Below are positions 8,604-16,975 of a DNA stretch of 64,000 bases, one piece after another. Within the stretch, counting starts at the first letter, position 1, and each line of letters begins with the position of its first letter. This stretch comes from Betaproteobacteria bacterium. Its GTDB lineage: Bacteria; Pseudomonadota; Gammaproteobacteria; Burkholderiales; JACQAP01. A program made the translations under genes and the position numbers. The stretch is from NCBI GenBank assembly GCA_016194905.1, contig JACQAP010000021.1, positions 204,942 to 268,941 of the forward strand. The letters are read 5' to 3'. The notes under the pieces are model-generated. The model had not been told where the DNA came from and did not search any database. It saw only the letters and a program-made list of their open reading frames with translations.

Positions 8604-10648
8604 ATGAAGCTGTCCAATTTGAGAGTCGGTATCCGCCTGGGGGCGGGGTTCGGCACGATCCTAATTTTTCTGATCGCAGTGATCACGATCGGGATGGTGA
8701 ACATGGGGCATCTCCAGGATCGGATGGTGGAAATCGGCCACGTGAACGCAGTGGAGGCGGAGCTTGCGGCGTCGATGCGCGGCAACATGCTGAACCGGAT
8801 GATCATCCTGCGCAACCTGGCGCTGCTTAGCGACATGTCCGAGATGCGGCCCGAGGCCGATCGTCTAAAAGAGCTCGGTGCAAAGTACGCGGAAACAGAA
8901 GTCGAGCTTAACAAAATGTTCGCCGACTTCAACGGCACAGACTTCGAAAAGACTCTGATGGCCAAGATCAAGGAGACCGACACGGCCGCTTTGCCTGTGA
9001 TGACCAAGGCGGCGGAACTCGGCCTTGCCAACAAGGCTGATCAAGCCACCCGGGTCCTGATGGGGGAACTGCATCCGATGCAGGTTAAATGGCAGGGCCA
9101 ACTTACCGAACTGGTGGATTTTCAACACAAGAGCAACACCGAGGCGATGGCCGCTGTGGAGAAAGCCTATGCCAATGCGCGCCTGCTGATGTTCGCGCTG
9201 GGCGGAATAGCGCTGTTGTGCGGCGCCCTGATGGGATTTTTCATCACCCGCAGTCTGCTGCGGCAGTTGGGGGGTGAGCCGGCGTATGCGCAGGAGATTG
9301 CGCGTCGCGTGGCCGATGGGGATGTCTCGACGCTGATTCAGGTGCGCGCGGGCGACAGCGCGAGCCTGGTGGCGACGATGAAGACCTGCGCATCAAGAAC
9401 GCGCTGGACAAGTGTACGACCAACGTGATGATCGCGGGCGCGGATAACCACATCGCGTACATGAACGATTCGGTGAGCGAGATGCTGACCCGGAACGACG
9501 CCGAGATCCGCAAGGTGCTGCCGCAGTTCGACGCGAGAAAGCTCATCGGCGCGAACATCGACGTGTTCCACAAGAATCCGTCGCACCAGAGGAACATGCT
9601 GGCGAACCTGCGCGGGGCCTACAGGACCGAGATCAAGGTGGGGCCGCTTTCCTTCGGGCTGATCGCGAGCCCGATTCTGGACGACAAGGGCGGCCGCGTG
9701 GGCACGGTGGTGGAGTGGAAGGACCGCACCGCCGAAGTGGCGGTGGAAGAAGAGGTGGCGGGCATCGTCAAGGCGGCGGTGGAGGGTGACTTCACCAAGC
9801 GCATCGCGATGGAAGGCAAGGATGGCTTCTTCAAGCTGCTGGGCGAGAACATCAACCAGTTGATGCAGACCAGCTCGGTGGGCCTGAACGAAGTGGTGCG
9901 GGTGCTGGCGGCGCTGGCGAAGGGCGACCTGACCGAGAAGATCAGCAACGAATATCACGGCACCTTCGGGCAGTTGAAGGAAGACTCCAACGCCACGGTG
10001 GACAAGCTCACCGAGATCGTGGGCCGCATTCGCGAGGCCACCGACGCGATCAACACCGCCTCCAAGGAAATCGCCTCGGGCAACACCGATCTGTCGCAGA
10101 GGACCGAAGAGCAGGCCTCCAGTCTCGAGGAGACCGCCTCCTCGATGGAAGAGCTGACCTCCACGGTGAAGCAGAACGCCGAGAACGCCAAGCAGGCCAA
10201 TCAGCTCGCGATCGGCGCCTCCGACGTGGCGGTCAAGGGCGGCAACGTGGTGGGGCAGGTGGTGCAGACCATGAGCTCGATCAACGAGTCGGCCAAGAAG
10301 ATCGTGGACATCATCAGCGTGATCGACGGTATCGCCTTCCAGACCAACATTCTGGCCCTGAACGCGGCGGTGGAAGCGGCGCGCGCCGGCGAGCAGGGCC
10401 GGGGCTTTGCGGTGGTGGCCACCGAAGTGCGCAACCTCGCGCAACGCTCGGCGGCGGCGGCGAAAGAGATCAAGACGCTGATCGAGGACTCGGTGGGCAA
10501 GGTCGACACCTTTGCGGAGCGCAGGAGTTCCCAGCGCGCCACCAACGTAGAGCGGCTGCCGGCCAAACCGGCACCCAAAGCAGCCGAGCGCAAGACAGCC
10601 GGACCCCGGAGTAAAGTCGCGGGCGATGCGGCCGTTGGCAAGAGGTAG
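8604..10648 (+). pseudogene. Chemoreceptor (MCP), frameshifted and C-terminally truncated
   Basis: From the ATG at 8604 the frame encodes a first membrane helix (~residues 10-30), a four-helix-bundle-like periplasmic domain, a second membrane helix (~191-212) and the start of a HAMP domain, then loses the frame near 9381-9385. The other frame continues at once with a PAS-like domain ([14 protein letters not shown]), more HAMP-like helices and a methyl-accepting domain including the conserved tip ([20 protein letters not shown]). One extra base in the ATGAAG-ACC region would restore one reading frame. The signalling domain also stops early: after IEDSVGKV a non-homologous basic tail of ~50 residues replaces the returning helix and its methylation sites. 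Even with the frame repaired it would probably not signal normally. A sequencing error could explain the frameshift but not the truncation. Confidence 0.82.
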
Positions 10649-10717
10649 GAACGGAAATAAGGCGGCACCAAGCTGCGCTTTCCGAAACCGATGACGTTTG
10701 GACACCGGAGGATGCCG

Positions 10718-10819
10718 ATGCATTTACCCAAGCCTCTATTGCAGATAAAAGACCTGCTGATTCCGTTGATGGCGGCCGTGGCTTTGGCATGGGCCGGCTG
10801 TGACGATACTGGCCAGTGA
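10718..10819 (+). CDS. Possible 33-residue secreted or membrane peptide
   Basis: A short ORF with a well-placed GGAGG (10707-10711) six bases before its ATG. It has a basic N-terminus, a hydrophobic run (LIPLMAAVALAWAGC) and then a short polar end (DDTGQ). The Cys after AWAG resembles a lipobox, but position -3 is Trp, which is unusual. It sits between the broken receptor and cheR. It may be a real small peptide or the start of a gene lost in the rearrangement that damaged the receptors. Confidence 0.3.
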   Translation: MHLPKPLLQIKDLLIPLMAAVALAWAGCDDTGQ

Positions 10820-10938
10820 TCCAAAACTATAAGGGTGTTTCGCCGCAACTGACAGGGCAGACGGCCAATAAACCTGGTGGCGCGATCGAATCGAGCCGCA
10901 ACGAGAACGCAACACGGCGCAATTTCTGAACGGATCTC

Positions 10939-11796
10939 ATGGGTGCAGCGGAAACCGCGGTTACGGGGGGCGATTTCGAATTCACCGATCGTGATTTCGA
11001 GAAGGTATGCAAGCTCATCTATGCTCGAGCCGGCATATCGCTCAAGGAGACCAAGCGCCAGATGGTGTACAGCAGGCTGGGTCGACGGCTGCGCATACTC
11101 GGACTTGCGCGTTTTGGCGACTATCTCGACCGGCTCGAGGCGAGAAACGACACTGCGGAATGGGAGGAGTTCACCAACGCCCTGACCACCAACCTGACGG
11201 CATTTTTCCGTGAACAGCATCATTTTCCGGCGCTCGCGGAACTGCTGCAACGTGCAGCCGCACGCGCAAGTATCACGTTGTGGTGCAGTGCCAGTTCGAC
11301 CGGGGAAGAGCCTTATTCCATGGCGATGACCACGCTGGATACGCTGGGCCGGCAGGCGTCGAAGGTACGCATCCTGGCCACCGACGTGGACACCAATGTA
11401 CTGGATAAGGCGAAAGCGGGTATCTACCCGATGGAGCGTCTCGAACGCCTGCCTGAAGGATATGCGAAGCGTTTCTTTCTGAAGGGCGCCGGTGCCCAGG
11501 ACGGCTATGCGCGCGTCAGACCCGAACTGCGCGAAATGATTACCTTCAGGCAGATCAATCTTCTCGATGAGCAGTGGTCGATCCGTGGGCCACTGGACGG
11601 CATCTTCTGCCGCAATGTCATGATCTATTTCGACAAGTCGACTCAACGAGCGATTCTCGAACGGTTTCATCCGCTGCTGCGGCCGGATGCGCTGCTGTTC
11701 ATGGGGCATTCGGAAAGCCTGCACCATGCCACCGACCTGTTCCGGCTGCGCGGAAAGACCGTGTACCAGCCGCTGCCCGGGCGCAGGCATGGCTGA
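10939..11796 (+). CDS. cheR: Chemoreceptor methyltransferase CheR
   Basis: A 285-residue S-adenosylmethionine-dependent enzyme that methylates glutamates on chemoreceptors. The N-terminal helical domain (~residues 12-85) is followed by the methyltransferase fold, with the cofactor-binding stretch SASSTGEEPYSMAM, the acidic ILATDVDTNVL and the C-terminal GPLDGIFCRNVMIYF. Length matches the family. The last eight bases overlap cheD. With no intact receptor in the operon its substrates must be encoded elsewhere. Confidence 0.96.
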   Translation: MGAAETAVTGGDFEFTDRDFEKVCKLIYARAGISLKETKRQMVYSRLGRRLRILGLARFGDYLDRLEARNDTAEWEEFTNALTTNLTAFFREQHHFPALAELLQRAAARASITLWCSASSTGEEPYSMAMTTLDTLGRQASKVRILATDVDTNVLDKAKAGIYPMERLERLPEGYAKRFFLKGAGAQDGYARVRPELREMITFRQINLLDEQWSIRGPLDGIFCRNVMIYFDKSTQRAILERFHPLLRPDALLFMGHSESLHHATDLFRLRGKTVYQPLPGRRHG

Positions 11797-12412
11797 GAAA
11801 ACAACGCCGGATGGATTGGCGCGCAACAGCTATTTCGATCCGACGCTGAAGCGGGCGGCGGTGAAGCTGCTGCCGGGCGAATACCACGTGACGACCGAAG
11901 ATCTGGTGCAGGTCACGGTGCTAGGCTCTTGCGTTGCGGCTTGCATTCGCGATGTCACCAACGGCATCGGCGGGATGAACCACTTCATGCTGCCTGATGC
12001 CGGTAGCGGCGAGGCTGACCGTTTCGGCAGCACCGCCCGCTATGGTGTGCACGCGATGGAACTGTTGATCAACAGCCTGCTAAAACTTGGTGCCAAGCGC
12101 CACAACTTCGAGGCAAAGGTATTTGGCGGCGGAAACGTGATGCGCAGCCTGAATCACTCAAATGTGGGCGTGCGCAATGCGCAGTTCGTTCTCGAATTTC
12201 TCGGCAATGAAAAAATACGGGTCGTTGCACAGGATCTCGAGGACATTTACCCGCGCAAAGTCTATTTCTTTCCGCACGACGGCAAGGCGCGGGTCAAGAA
12301 ACTGATGAACATGCACAACAGAACGCTGTTCGAGCGTGAGGCGGACTATACGTCCCATTTGCGGCAAACGACCGACACCGTGAGTGGCGGCGACATCGAA
12401 TTGTTCGGTTAG
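11789..12412 (+). CDS. cheD: Chemoreceptor glutamine deamidase CheD
   Basis: A 207-residue CheD, which deamidates receptor glutamines. The catalytic Cys in [11 protein letters not shown] and His in GGMNHFMLP are present, as is the conserved [11 protein letters not shown] helix and KVFGGGNV. The ATG at 11789 is chosen because the frame before it lies inside cheR; the overlap is eight bases. The protein ends SGGDIELFG, a tail that resembles the SGDVDLF end of the first gene in this operon and may be a shared docking peptide. Confidence 0.95.
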   Translation: MAEKTTPDGLARNSYFDPTLKRAAVKLLPGEYHVTTEDLVQVTVLGSCVAACIRDVTNGIGGMNHFMLPDAGSGEADRFGSTARYGVHAMELLINSLLKLGAKRHNFEAKVFGGGNVMRSLNHSNVGVRNAQFVLEFLGNEKIRVVAQDLEDIYPRKVYFFPHDGKARVKKLMNMHNRTLFEREADYTSHLRQTTDTVSGGDIELFG

Positions 12413-12420
12413 GAGAAAAA

Positions 12421-13527
12421 ATGCAGAACAATATGCAGACCGTGGCGAGACAGAGTGCGGCTGGAAGCCGTATCCGTGTCATGGTCGTGGACGATTCGGC
12501 CCTGGTGCGCAAGCTGCTCACCGAAATCGTCAACGGACAGAAAGATATGGAGTGTATCGGCGCGGCCGCCGACCCGCTGGCGGCGCGGGAGATGATTCGC
12601 GCACTCAATCCCGATGTGCTGACACTGGACGTGGAAATGCCGAAAATGGACGGCCTGGATTTTCTGGAACGGCTGATGCGGCTGCGGCCGATGCCGGTTG
12701 TGATGGTCTCCACGCTGACCGAGCACGGCTCGGATATAACACTGCGCGCGCTGGAACTGGGCGCGGTCGATTTTGTGCCCAAGCCCAAGCTCGATATCGC
12801 CAACACCTTGCGGGACTACAGCGCTGACATAGCCGACAAGATACGCACGGCGGCGGCGGCCCGAATCCGACAACCGGGGGCAAAGGCTGTCGCAAGCGTG
12901 GCACTGCCGCCGCTCGGCAATCGTGTTGCCTCAACCGAAAAGCTGCTGATTATCGGTGCCTCCACCGGCGGTACCGAGGCGATCAAGGAGGTGTTGGTGC
13001 AATTGCCGCCGGACAGCCCGGGTATTCTGATTGCGCAGCATATGCCGGAGGGCTTTACGAAGTCGTTTGCCGATCGACTCGACAAGATCTGCCGCGTACG
13101 TGTCAAGGAAGCAGTGGATGGAGAGCGCGTGCTGCCGGGCCACGCGTTCATTGCGCCGGGACATTCTCATTTGCTGTTGAAGCGCAGCGGCGCGAACTAC
13201 GTGACGGAACTGTCGCAGTCGCCGCCCGTAAACAGGCACCGCCCGGCGGTGGATGTGCTGTTCCGTTCGGCGGCGCAGTGCGCGGGGAAAAACGCGATTG
13301 GCGTGATCCTCACCGGCATGGGCAAGGACGGCGCGGTCGGCATGCGAGAAATGCACGATGCGGGCGCCTACACCTTTGCCCAGGACGAGCAAAGCTGCGT
13401 GGTGTTCGGCATGCCCAAGGAAGCCATCGCGAGCGGTGGCGTGGACGAGATAGTGCCCATTCAGGACATCGCGCGACGGCTACTCGGGCGACTGGGTGCA
13501 ATGGGGACGGCTGGCGTGCGCGTCTGA
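12421..13527 (+). CDS. cheB: Receptor methylesterase/response regulator CheB
   Basis: A 368-residue CheB. The N-terminal receiver (~residues 18-135) carries Asp70 ([12 protein letters not shown]). After a linker the methylesterase domain has its Ser181 ([12 protein letters not shown]), His207 ([10 protein letters not shown]) and Asp303 ([11 protein letters not shown]). It removes methyl groups placed by CheR, is activated by CheA, and completes the adaptation set. It begins eight bases after cheD behind a GGAG sequence. It is the last recognisable gene of the operon. Confidence 0.96.
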   Translation: MQNNMQTVARQSAAGSRIRVMVVDDSALVRKLLTEIVNGQKDMECIGAAADPLAAREMIRALNPDVLTLDVEMPKMDGLDFLERLMRLRPMPVVMVSTLTEHGSDITLRALELGAVDFVPKPKLDIANTLRDYSADIADKIRTAAAARIRQPGAKAVASVALPPLGNRVASTEKLLIIGASTGGTEAIKEVLVQLPPDSPGILIAQHMPEGFTKSFADRLDKICRVRVKEAVDGERVLPGHAFIAPGHSHLLLKRSGANYVTELSQSPPVNRHRPAVDVLFRSAAQCAGKNAIGVILTGMGKDGAVGMREMHDAGAYTFAQDEQSCVVFGMPKEAIASGGVDEIVPIQDIARRLLGRLGAMGTAGVRV

Positions 13528-13603
13528 CTCAGAATTTGCCGCTTGAGTCCGGTGCCGGGCAAAGGTAGGCTTCGACGCGAATCTATTGTTGTGATGCGAG
13601 GCC

Positions 13604-14008
13604 ATGCGTTATTTCCCGTTGCTGTTGTTTCTTCTGCCGTTGACCGCCGCGGCGCGCGAGTGGGTGGAGATCAGCGCCGATGCCGAATCGGCGTTCTATT
13701 TCGACCGCGACAGCCTGAAGCGCGACGGCGATATCGTCGAAGTCCTGCTGCTCTGGAACTTCCCTGAAGTGCAAGTGACGCGCCGGCCGGTCAAGCCATA
13801 TCTGTCCGCAACACGGCTGACGCGTTACGATTGCAAAACGGGCGGTCGCGCCAATGTCGAATCGACGCTGTACCGCGAAGCCATGGCAAGCGGAGAGGTA
13901 ACCGAGGTTTACCGCACGCCGGACGCGGAAATCCGCTTCGAATGGGTGAATCCGCAAGCGCCCGGAGGGGAGAGCATGCGTCGCGTCTGTGCGGCCGCTG
14001 CCAACTGA
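13604..14008 (+). CDS. Exported protein, surface-adhesin E-like
   Basis: A 134-residue protein with a clear signal peptide (MRYFPLLLFLLPLTAAA, cleavage probably after AAA), followed by a compact domain starting REWVEISADAESAFYFDRDSL. The layout, with WV.I...D...YYD-type strands and two later cysteines, matches the small surface-adhesin E-like proteins common in betaproteobacteria. The role is unknown; a structural periplasmic or surface protein is likely. It stands alone between the chemotaxis and cytochrome c maturation operons. Confidence 0.65.
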   Translation: MRYFPLLLFLLPLTAAAREWVEISADAESAFYFDRDSLKRDGDIVEVLLLWNFPEVQVTRRPVKPYLSATRLTRYDCKTGGRANVESTLYREAMASGEVTEVYRTPDAEIRFEWVNPQAPGGESMRRVCAAAAN

Positions 14009-14077
14009 TCGCGCGACGTGCCGAGTCGGGCTTGGGGGCTCGGTTATAATGGCGCGCCCGCGTCATTCCGGAACCCA

Positions 14078-14701
14078 ATGCTTCAGGCCTGTGAGATCGA
14101 ATGTGTTCGCGGCAACCGGCGTCTTTTCCGCAATCTGTCTTTTCGACTGGAAGCGAATCAGGCGTTGCGCGTCGGCGGCGAGAACGGCAGCGGCAAGACC
14201 AGCCTGCTGAGAATGGTCGCCGGCCTGTCCCCGGTCGAATCAGGCGAAATCCTCTGGAAAGAGGGCCGGATCGCCGCGTCGGGCGAAGACTTCCGGCGCG
14301 ATCTTCTCTTCCTCGGCCACGCCAACGGGTTGAAGGACGATCTCACCCCGATCGAGAATCTGCGCCATGCACTGGCGCTTGCCGGCATGAAGGTCGGCAG
14401 CGCGGCGTTGCGTAACGCGCTCGCCGAACAGGGGCTCGCTGGCGTGGCAGACCTTCCAGTCAAACTGCTGTCTCAGGGACAGAAGCGCCGGGTTGCGCTG
14501 GCGCGGCTCTGGTTTTCCGCGCCCAAACCGTTGTGGGTGCTGGACGAGCCGTTTGCCGCACTCGACACCGCATCCGTCCGGCGGACCGCGGCAGTCGTCC
14601 TTGCACACTTGCGCGGCGGCGGCATGGTGTTGTTCACGACGCATCAGGAAGTCGAGTTCGCCGGTGCGCAAGTGCAGTCGGTCGAATTGGGGGCGCAGTA
14701 A
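14078..14701 (+). CDS. ccmA: Cytochrome c maturation ABC ATPase CcmA
   Basis: A 207-residue ATPase that powers release of holo-CcmE from the CcmBCD membrane complex. Walker A is GENGSGKTSLL, the signature LSQGQKRRVALARL and Walker B LWVLDEPF, followed by the switch His in LFTTHQEVEF. The ATG at 14078 fits the usual N-terminus (ECVRGNRRLF...); the frame extends 60 bases further up without a better start. A TATAAT sequence at 14044-14049 could be its -10 box, though no good -35 partner is evident. First gene of the ccm operon. Confidence 0.93.
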   Translation: MLQACEIECVRGNRRLFRNLSFRLEANQALRVGGENGSGKTSLLRMVAGLSPVESGEILWKEGRIAASGEDFRRDLLFLGHANGLKDDLTPIENLRHALALAGMKVGSAALRNALAEQGLAGVADLPVKLLSQGQKRRVALARLWFSAPKPLWVLDEPFAALDTASVRRTAAVVLAHLRGGGMVLFTTHQEVEFAGAQVQSVELGAQ

Positions 14702-15382
14702 TTGGACGCAACGGCGGGCGCCGCCTGCCGCGCCGTCGCAGCCCGCGATCTGCTGATCGCGGCGCGCCGTCGCAGCGATGTGCTCACGACGTTCCTCTTT
14801 TTTGTGATCGTCGTGAGCCTGTTCCCGCTCGGTGTCGGGCCGCAGCCGGATACGCTGCGCGAAATTGCGCCGGGGGTGGTGTGGGTGGCCGCGCTGCTCG
14901 CCGCGATGTTGTCGCTGGCGAGGATGTTCGGTGCAGACTACGCCGACGGCACACTTGAACAGCTGGTGCTGACACCGCAGCCGCTGACGCTGCTGGTATT
15001 GTCGAAGGTGCTGGCGCATTGGCTGACGACCGGTTTACCGCTGGTGCTGATAGCGCCGCTGCTGGGGCTGCAATTCGATTTGCCGGGCGATGCCCTGGCG
15101 ACGTTGCTGGTGTCGCTCCTGATCGGGACGCCGGCGCTTTCGTTGGTCGGTGCGGTCGGCGCGGCATTGACGCTGGGCGTGCGCGGCGGCGGTGCGCTGA
15201 CTGCGGTGTTGGTGTTACCGCTTTATGTGCCGGTGCTGGTGTTTGGCGCGGGCGCCGTGACGGCATCGGCAACCGGTATGGGAGTAGCGGGACACTTGTC
15301 CCTGCTGGGCGCGATGTCGCTGGCTGCGCTGGTGTTTGCGCCATGGGCAGCCGCAATGGCATTGAGAATTTCACTGGAATAG
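14702..15382 (+). CDS. ccmB: Heme exporter membrane subunit CcmB
   Basis: A 226-residue integral membrane protein with about six hydrophobic helices and the CcmB hallmark segment ARMFGADYADGTLEQL between the first two. It pairs with CcmA and CcmC. The start is a TTG immediately after the ccmA stop; no ATG is available at the family's usual N-terminus, and the first residues (RDLLIAARRRSDVL) match the expected amphipathic start. It is followed after nine bases by ccmC. Confidence 0.92.
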   Translation: MDATAGAACRAVAARDLLIAARRRSDVLTTFLFFVIVVSLFPLGVGPQPDTLREIAPGVVWVAALLAAMLSLARMFGADYADGTLEQLVLTPQPLTLLVLSKVLAHWLTTGLPLVLIAPLLGLQFDLPGDALATLLVSLLIGTPALSLVGAVGAALTLGVRGGGALTAVLVLPLYVPVLVFGAGAVTASATGMGVAGHLSLLGAMSLAALVFAPWAAAMALRISLE

Positions 15383-15391
15383 ATTCGCGAC

Positions 15392-16120
15392 ATGAACTGG
15401 TTCAAGTATTCCTCGCCCCAGACTTTCTATACGCTAGCCGGAAGAATGGTGCCGTGGTTCATGGGCATCGCCGTCGTCCTTGGCCTGATCGGCCTATATA
15501 TAGCGTTCTTCGCCGCACCTACGGACTTCCAGCAAGGCGATGCGTATCGGATCATCTTCCTTCACGTGCCGGCAGCCTGGATGTCGATGTTCATCTACGT
15601 GGTGATGGCGTTCTGGGCCGGCATCGGCCTGGCGTTCAATACCCGGCTGTCGTCGATGATGGGCCATGCGCTGGCCCCGACCGGCGCCCTGATGACCTTC
15701 ATCGCGCTATGGACCGGCGCCTTCTGGGGGCGGCCGACCTGGGGCGCCTGGTGGGTGTGGGACGCGCGCCTGACTTCCGAACTGATTCTTCTTTTTCTGT
15801 ATCTGGGTTATCTGTCGCTGGTTGCCGCGATCGACGATCCGCGCCGCGCCGACAAGGCGTCCGCGGTGCTGGCGCTGGTGGGTGCCATCAACGTGCCGAT
15901 CATTTATTTTTCGGTCAAATGGTGGAATACGCTGCATCAGGGTTCATCGGTCAGCATTACGCGGGCGCCGAGCATGGCCAGCATCATGCTGACCGGCATG
16001 CTGGTGATGGTGTTCGCTTTCTGGGCGTATTCGATCGCTGCCGCGTTGATGCGGGTGCGCTGCGAGATCCTTGATCGCGAGCGCAACGCCGCCTGGATGC
16101 GCGAGCTTGGTCATCAGTAA
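15392..16120 (+). CDS. ccmC: Heme-handling protein CcmC
   Basis: A 242-residue, six-helix membrane protein that loads heme onto CcmE. It carries the tryptophan-rich heme-binding motif TWGAWWVWDARLTSELI and the two flanking axial histidines, in IIFLHVPAAWMSMF and KWWNTLHQG. Length is standard. It lies in the ccm operon between ccmB and the short ccmD. Confidence 0.96.
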   Translation: MNWFKYSSPQTFYTLAGRMVPWFMGIAVVLGLIGLYIAFFAAPTDFQQGDAYRIIFLHVPAAWMSMFIYVVMAFWAGIGLAFNTRLSSMMGHALAPTGALMTFIALWTGAFWGRPTWGAWWVWDARLTSELILLFLYLGYLSLVAAIDDPRRADKASAVLALVGAINVPIIYFSVKWWNTLHQGSSVSITRAPSMASIMLTGMLVMVFAFWAYSIAAALMRVRCEILDRERNAAWMRELGHQ

Positions 16121-16189
16121 ACGGCATCCCAAAACCGAAACAAGTCTAAATGCTCATGTCCGATTCTGAATTGATTTTGAGGAAAAAGT

Positions 16190-16363
16190 ATGCAGTGGGA
16201 TAGTGTTTCGGAGTTCCTGGCCATGGGCGGTTATGGCTTGTACGTATGGGGCGCCTACGCCGTGACCGCGGCGGTCATCGCCGCCGAAGTGGTCACATTG
16301 GTACGGCGCGCCAGAACTCTGCGCGTGCAAGCGGGTCGTAGTTCGCATGCGCAATCCGATTGA
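16190..16363 (+). CDS. ccmD: Small heme exporter subunit CcmD
   Basis: A 57-residue single-helix protein starting MQWDSVSEFLAMGGYGLYVW, the characteristic CcmD N-terminus, then a hydrophobic helix (VTAAVIAAEVVTLV) and a basic end (RRARTLR). Its stop codon is directly followed by the ccmE ATG. CcmD is needed for release of holo-CcmE from CcmABC. Confidence 0.9.
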   Translation: MQWDSVSEFLAMGGYGLYVWGAYAVTAAVIAAEVVTLVRRARTLRVQAGRSSHAQSD

Positions 16364-16834
16364 ATGTCGATGAAACCCCGCCATAAGCGCATCGCGCTGA
16401 TCGTCGCCGGCCTGGCGGTTTTGGGCATTGCGGCAACGCTGGTGTTGAGCGCCTTCCGCAGCAATCTGGTTTTTTTCTTCACCCCGACCCAGGTGGCCGC
16501 ACACGAGGCACCGCAAGGGCGCAATTTCCGCATCGGCGGCCTGGTTGAAAAAGGCAGCGTCAAACGCCAGCCCGACGGCGTGACCGTGCGCTTCGTCGTG
16601 ACCGATACTGCGAAGAGCGTACCCGTCCTGTTCACGGGCATCCTTCCCGACTTGTTCAAGGAAGGCAAAGGCGTCGTTGCCCAGGGCAAGCTCGGAGCAG
16701 ACGGGGTGTTCGCCGCCTCCGAAGTGCTGGCCAAGCATGATGAGAACTACATGCCGCCGGAAGCCGCCGACGCCGTCGAGCGCGCAAACAAGGCGATGCA
16801 CGAGTCGCAGAAAACTCTGATTCAGAAGCCGTAA
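16364..16834 (+). CDS. ccmE: Periplasmic heme chaperone CcmE
   Basis: A 156-residue membrane-anchored chaperone: an N-terminal helix (residues ~9-27), then a beta-barrel domain with [12 protein letters not shown] and, near the C-terminus, the covalent heme-binding His in [12 protein letters not shown]. It carries heme from CcmC to CcmF/H. The start directly abuts the ccmD stop. Confidence 0.95.
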   Translation: MSMKPRHKRIALIVAGLAVLGIAATLVLSAFRSNLVFFFTPTQVAAHEAPQGRNFRIGGLVEKGSVKRQPDGVTVRFVVTDTAKSVPVLFTGILPDLFKEGKGVVAQGKLGADGVFAASEVLAKHDENYMPPEAADAVERANKAMHESQKTLIQKP

Positions 16835-16866
16835 ACGGTAAATGCCAATGCCCAATGACCGATTGG
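16832..16866. repeat. Degenerate heptamer repeat array, orientation A
   Basis: Five consecutive 7-base units (GTAAACG, GTAAATG, CCAATGC, CCAATGA, CCGATTG) begin at the ccmE stop codon. They read as the reverse complement of the (A/G)TTCACx heptamers found on the other side of this spacer and downstream of ccmF. This looks like a short tandemly repeated repetitive (STRR) element. Confidence 0.5.
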
Positions 16867-16942
16867 TCTTGTATGTCAGTCACCCACTTCCGGCCAACTC
16901 GCTGTTGACGAGCCGCGGATCGCGCGCCGTCCGGCCTTTTCT

Positions 16943-16969
16943 GTTCACAATTCACTGTTCACTGGTCAC
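16943..16969. repeat. Heptamer tandem repeat before ccmF
   Basis: Four back-to-back 7-base units: GTTCACA, ATTCACT, GTTCACT, then GGTCAC(T). They end a few bases before the ccmF start codon at 16976, so they may affect translation or mRNA structure; no ordinary Shine-Dalgarno is seen before ccmF. Confidence 0.6.
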
Positions 16970-16975
16970 TACCTT

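Noticed and set aside
9338-10723. Minus-strand ORF of 461 codons
   Set aside because: Antisense to the receptor pseudogene and low complexity in His, Arg and Gly; a shadow of the other frame.
10201-11826. Minus-strand ORF of 541 codons
   Set aside because: Antisense to the receptor end and cheR with no domain; codon-bias shadow.
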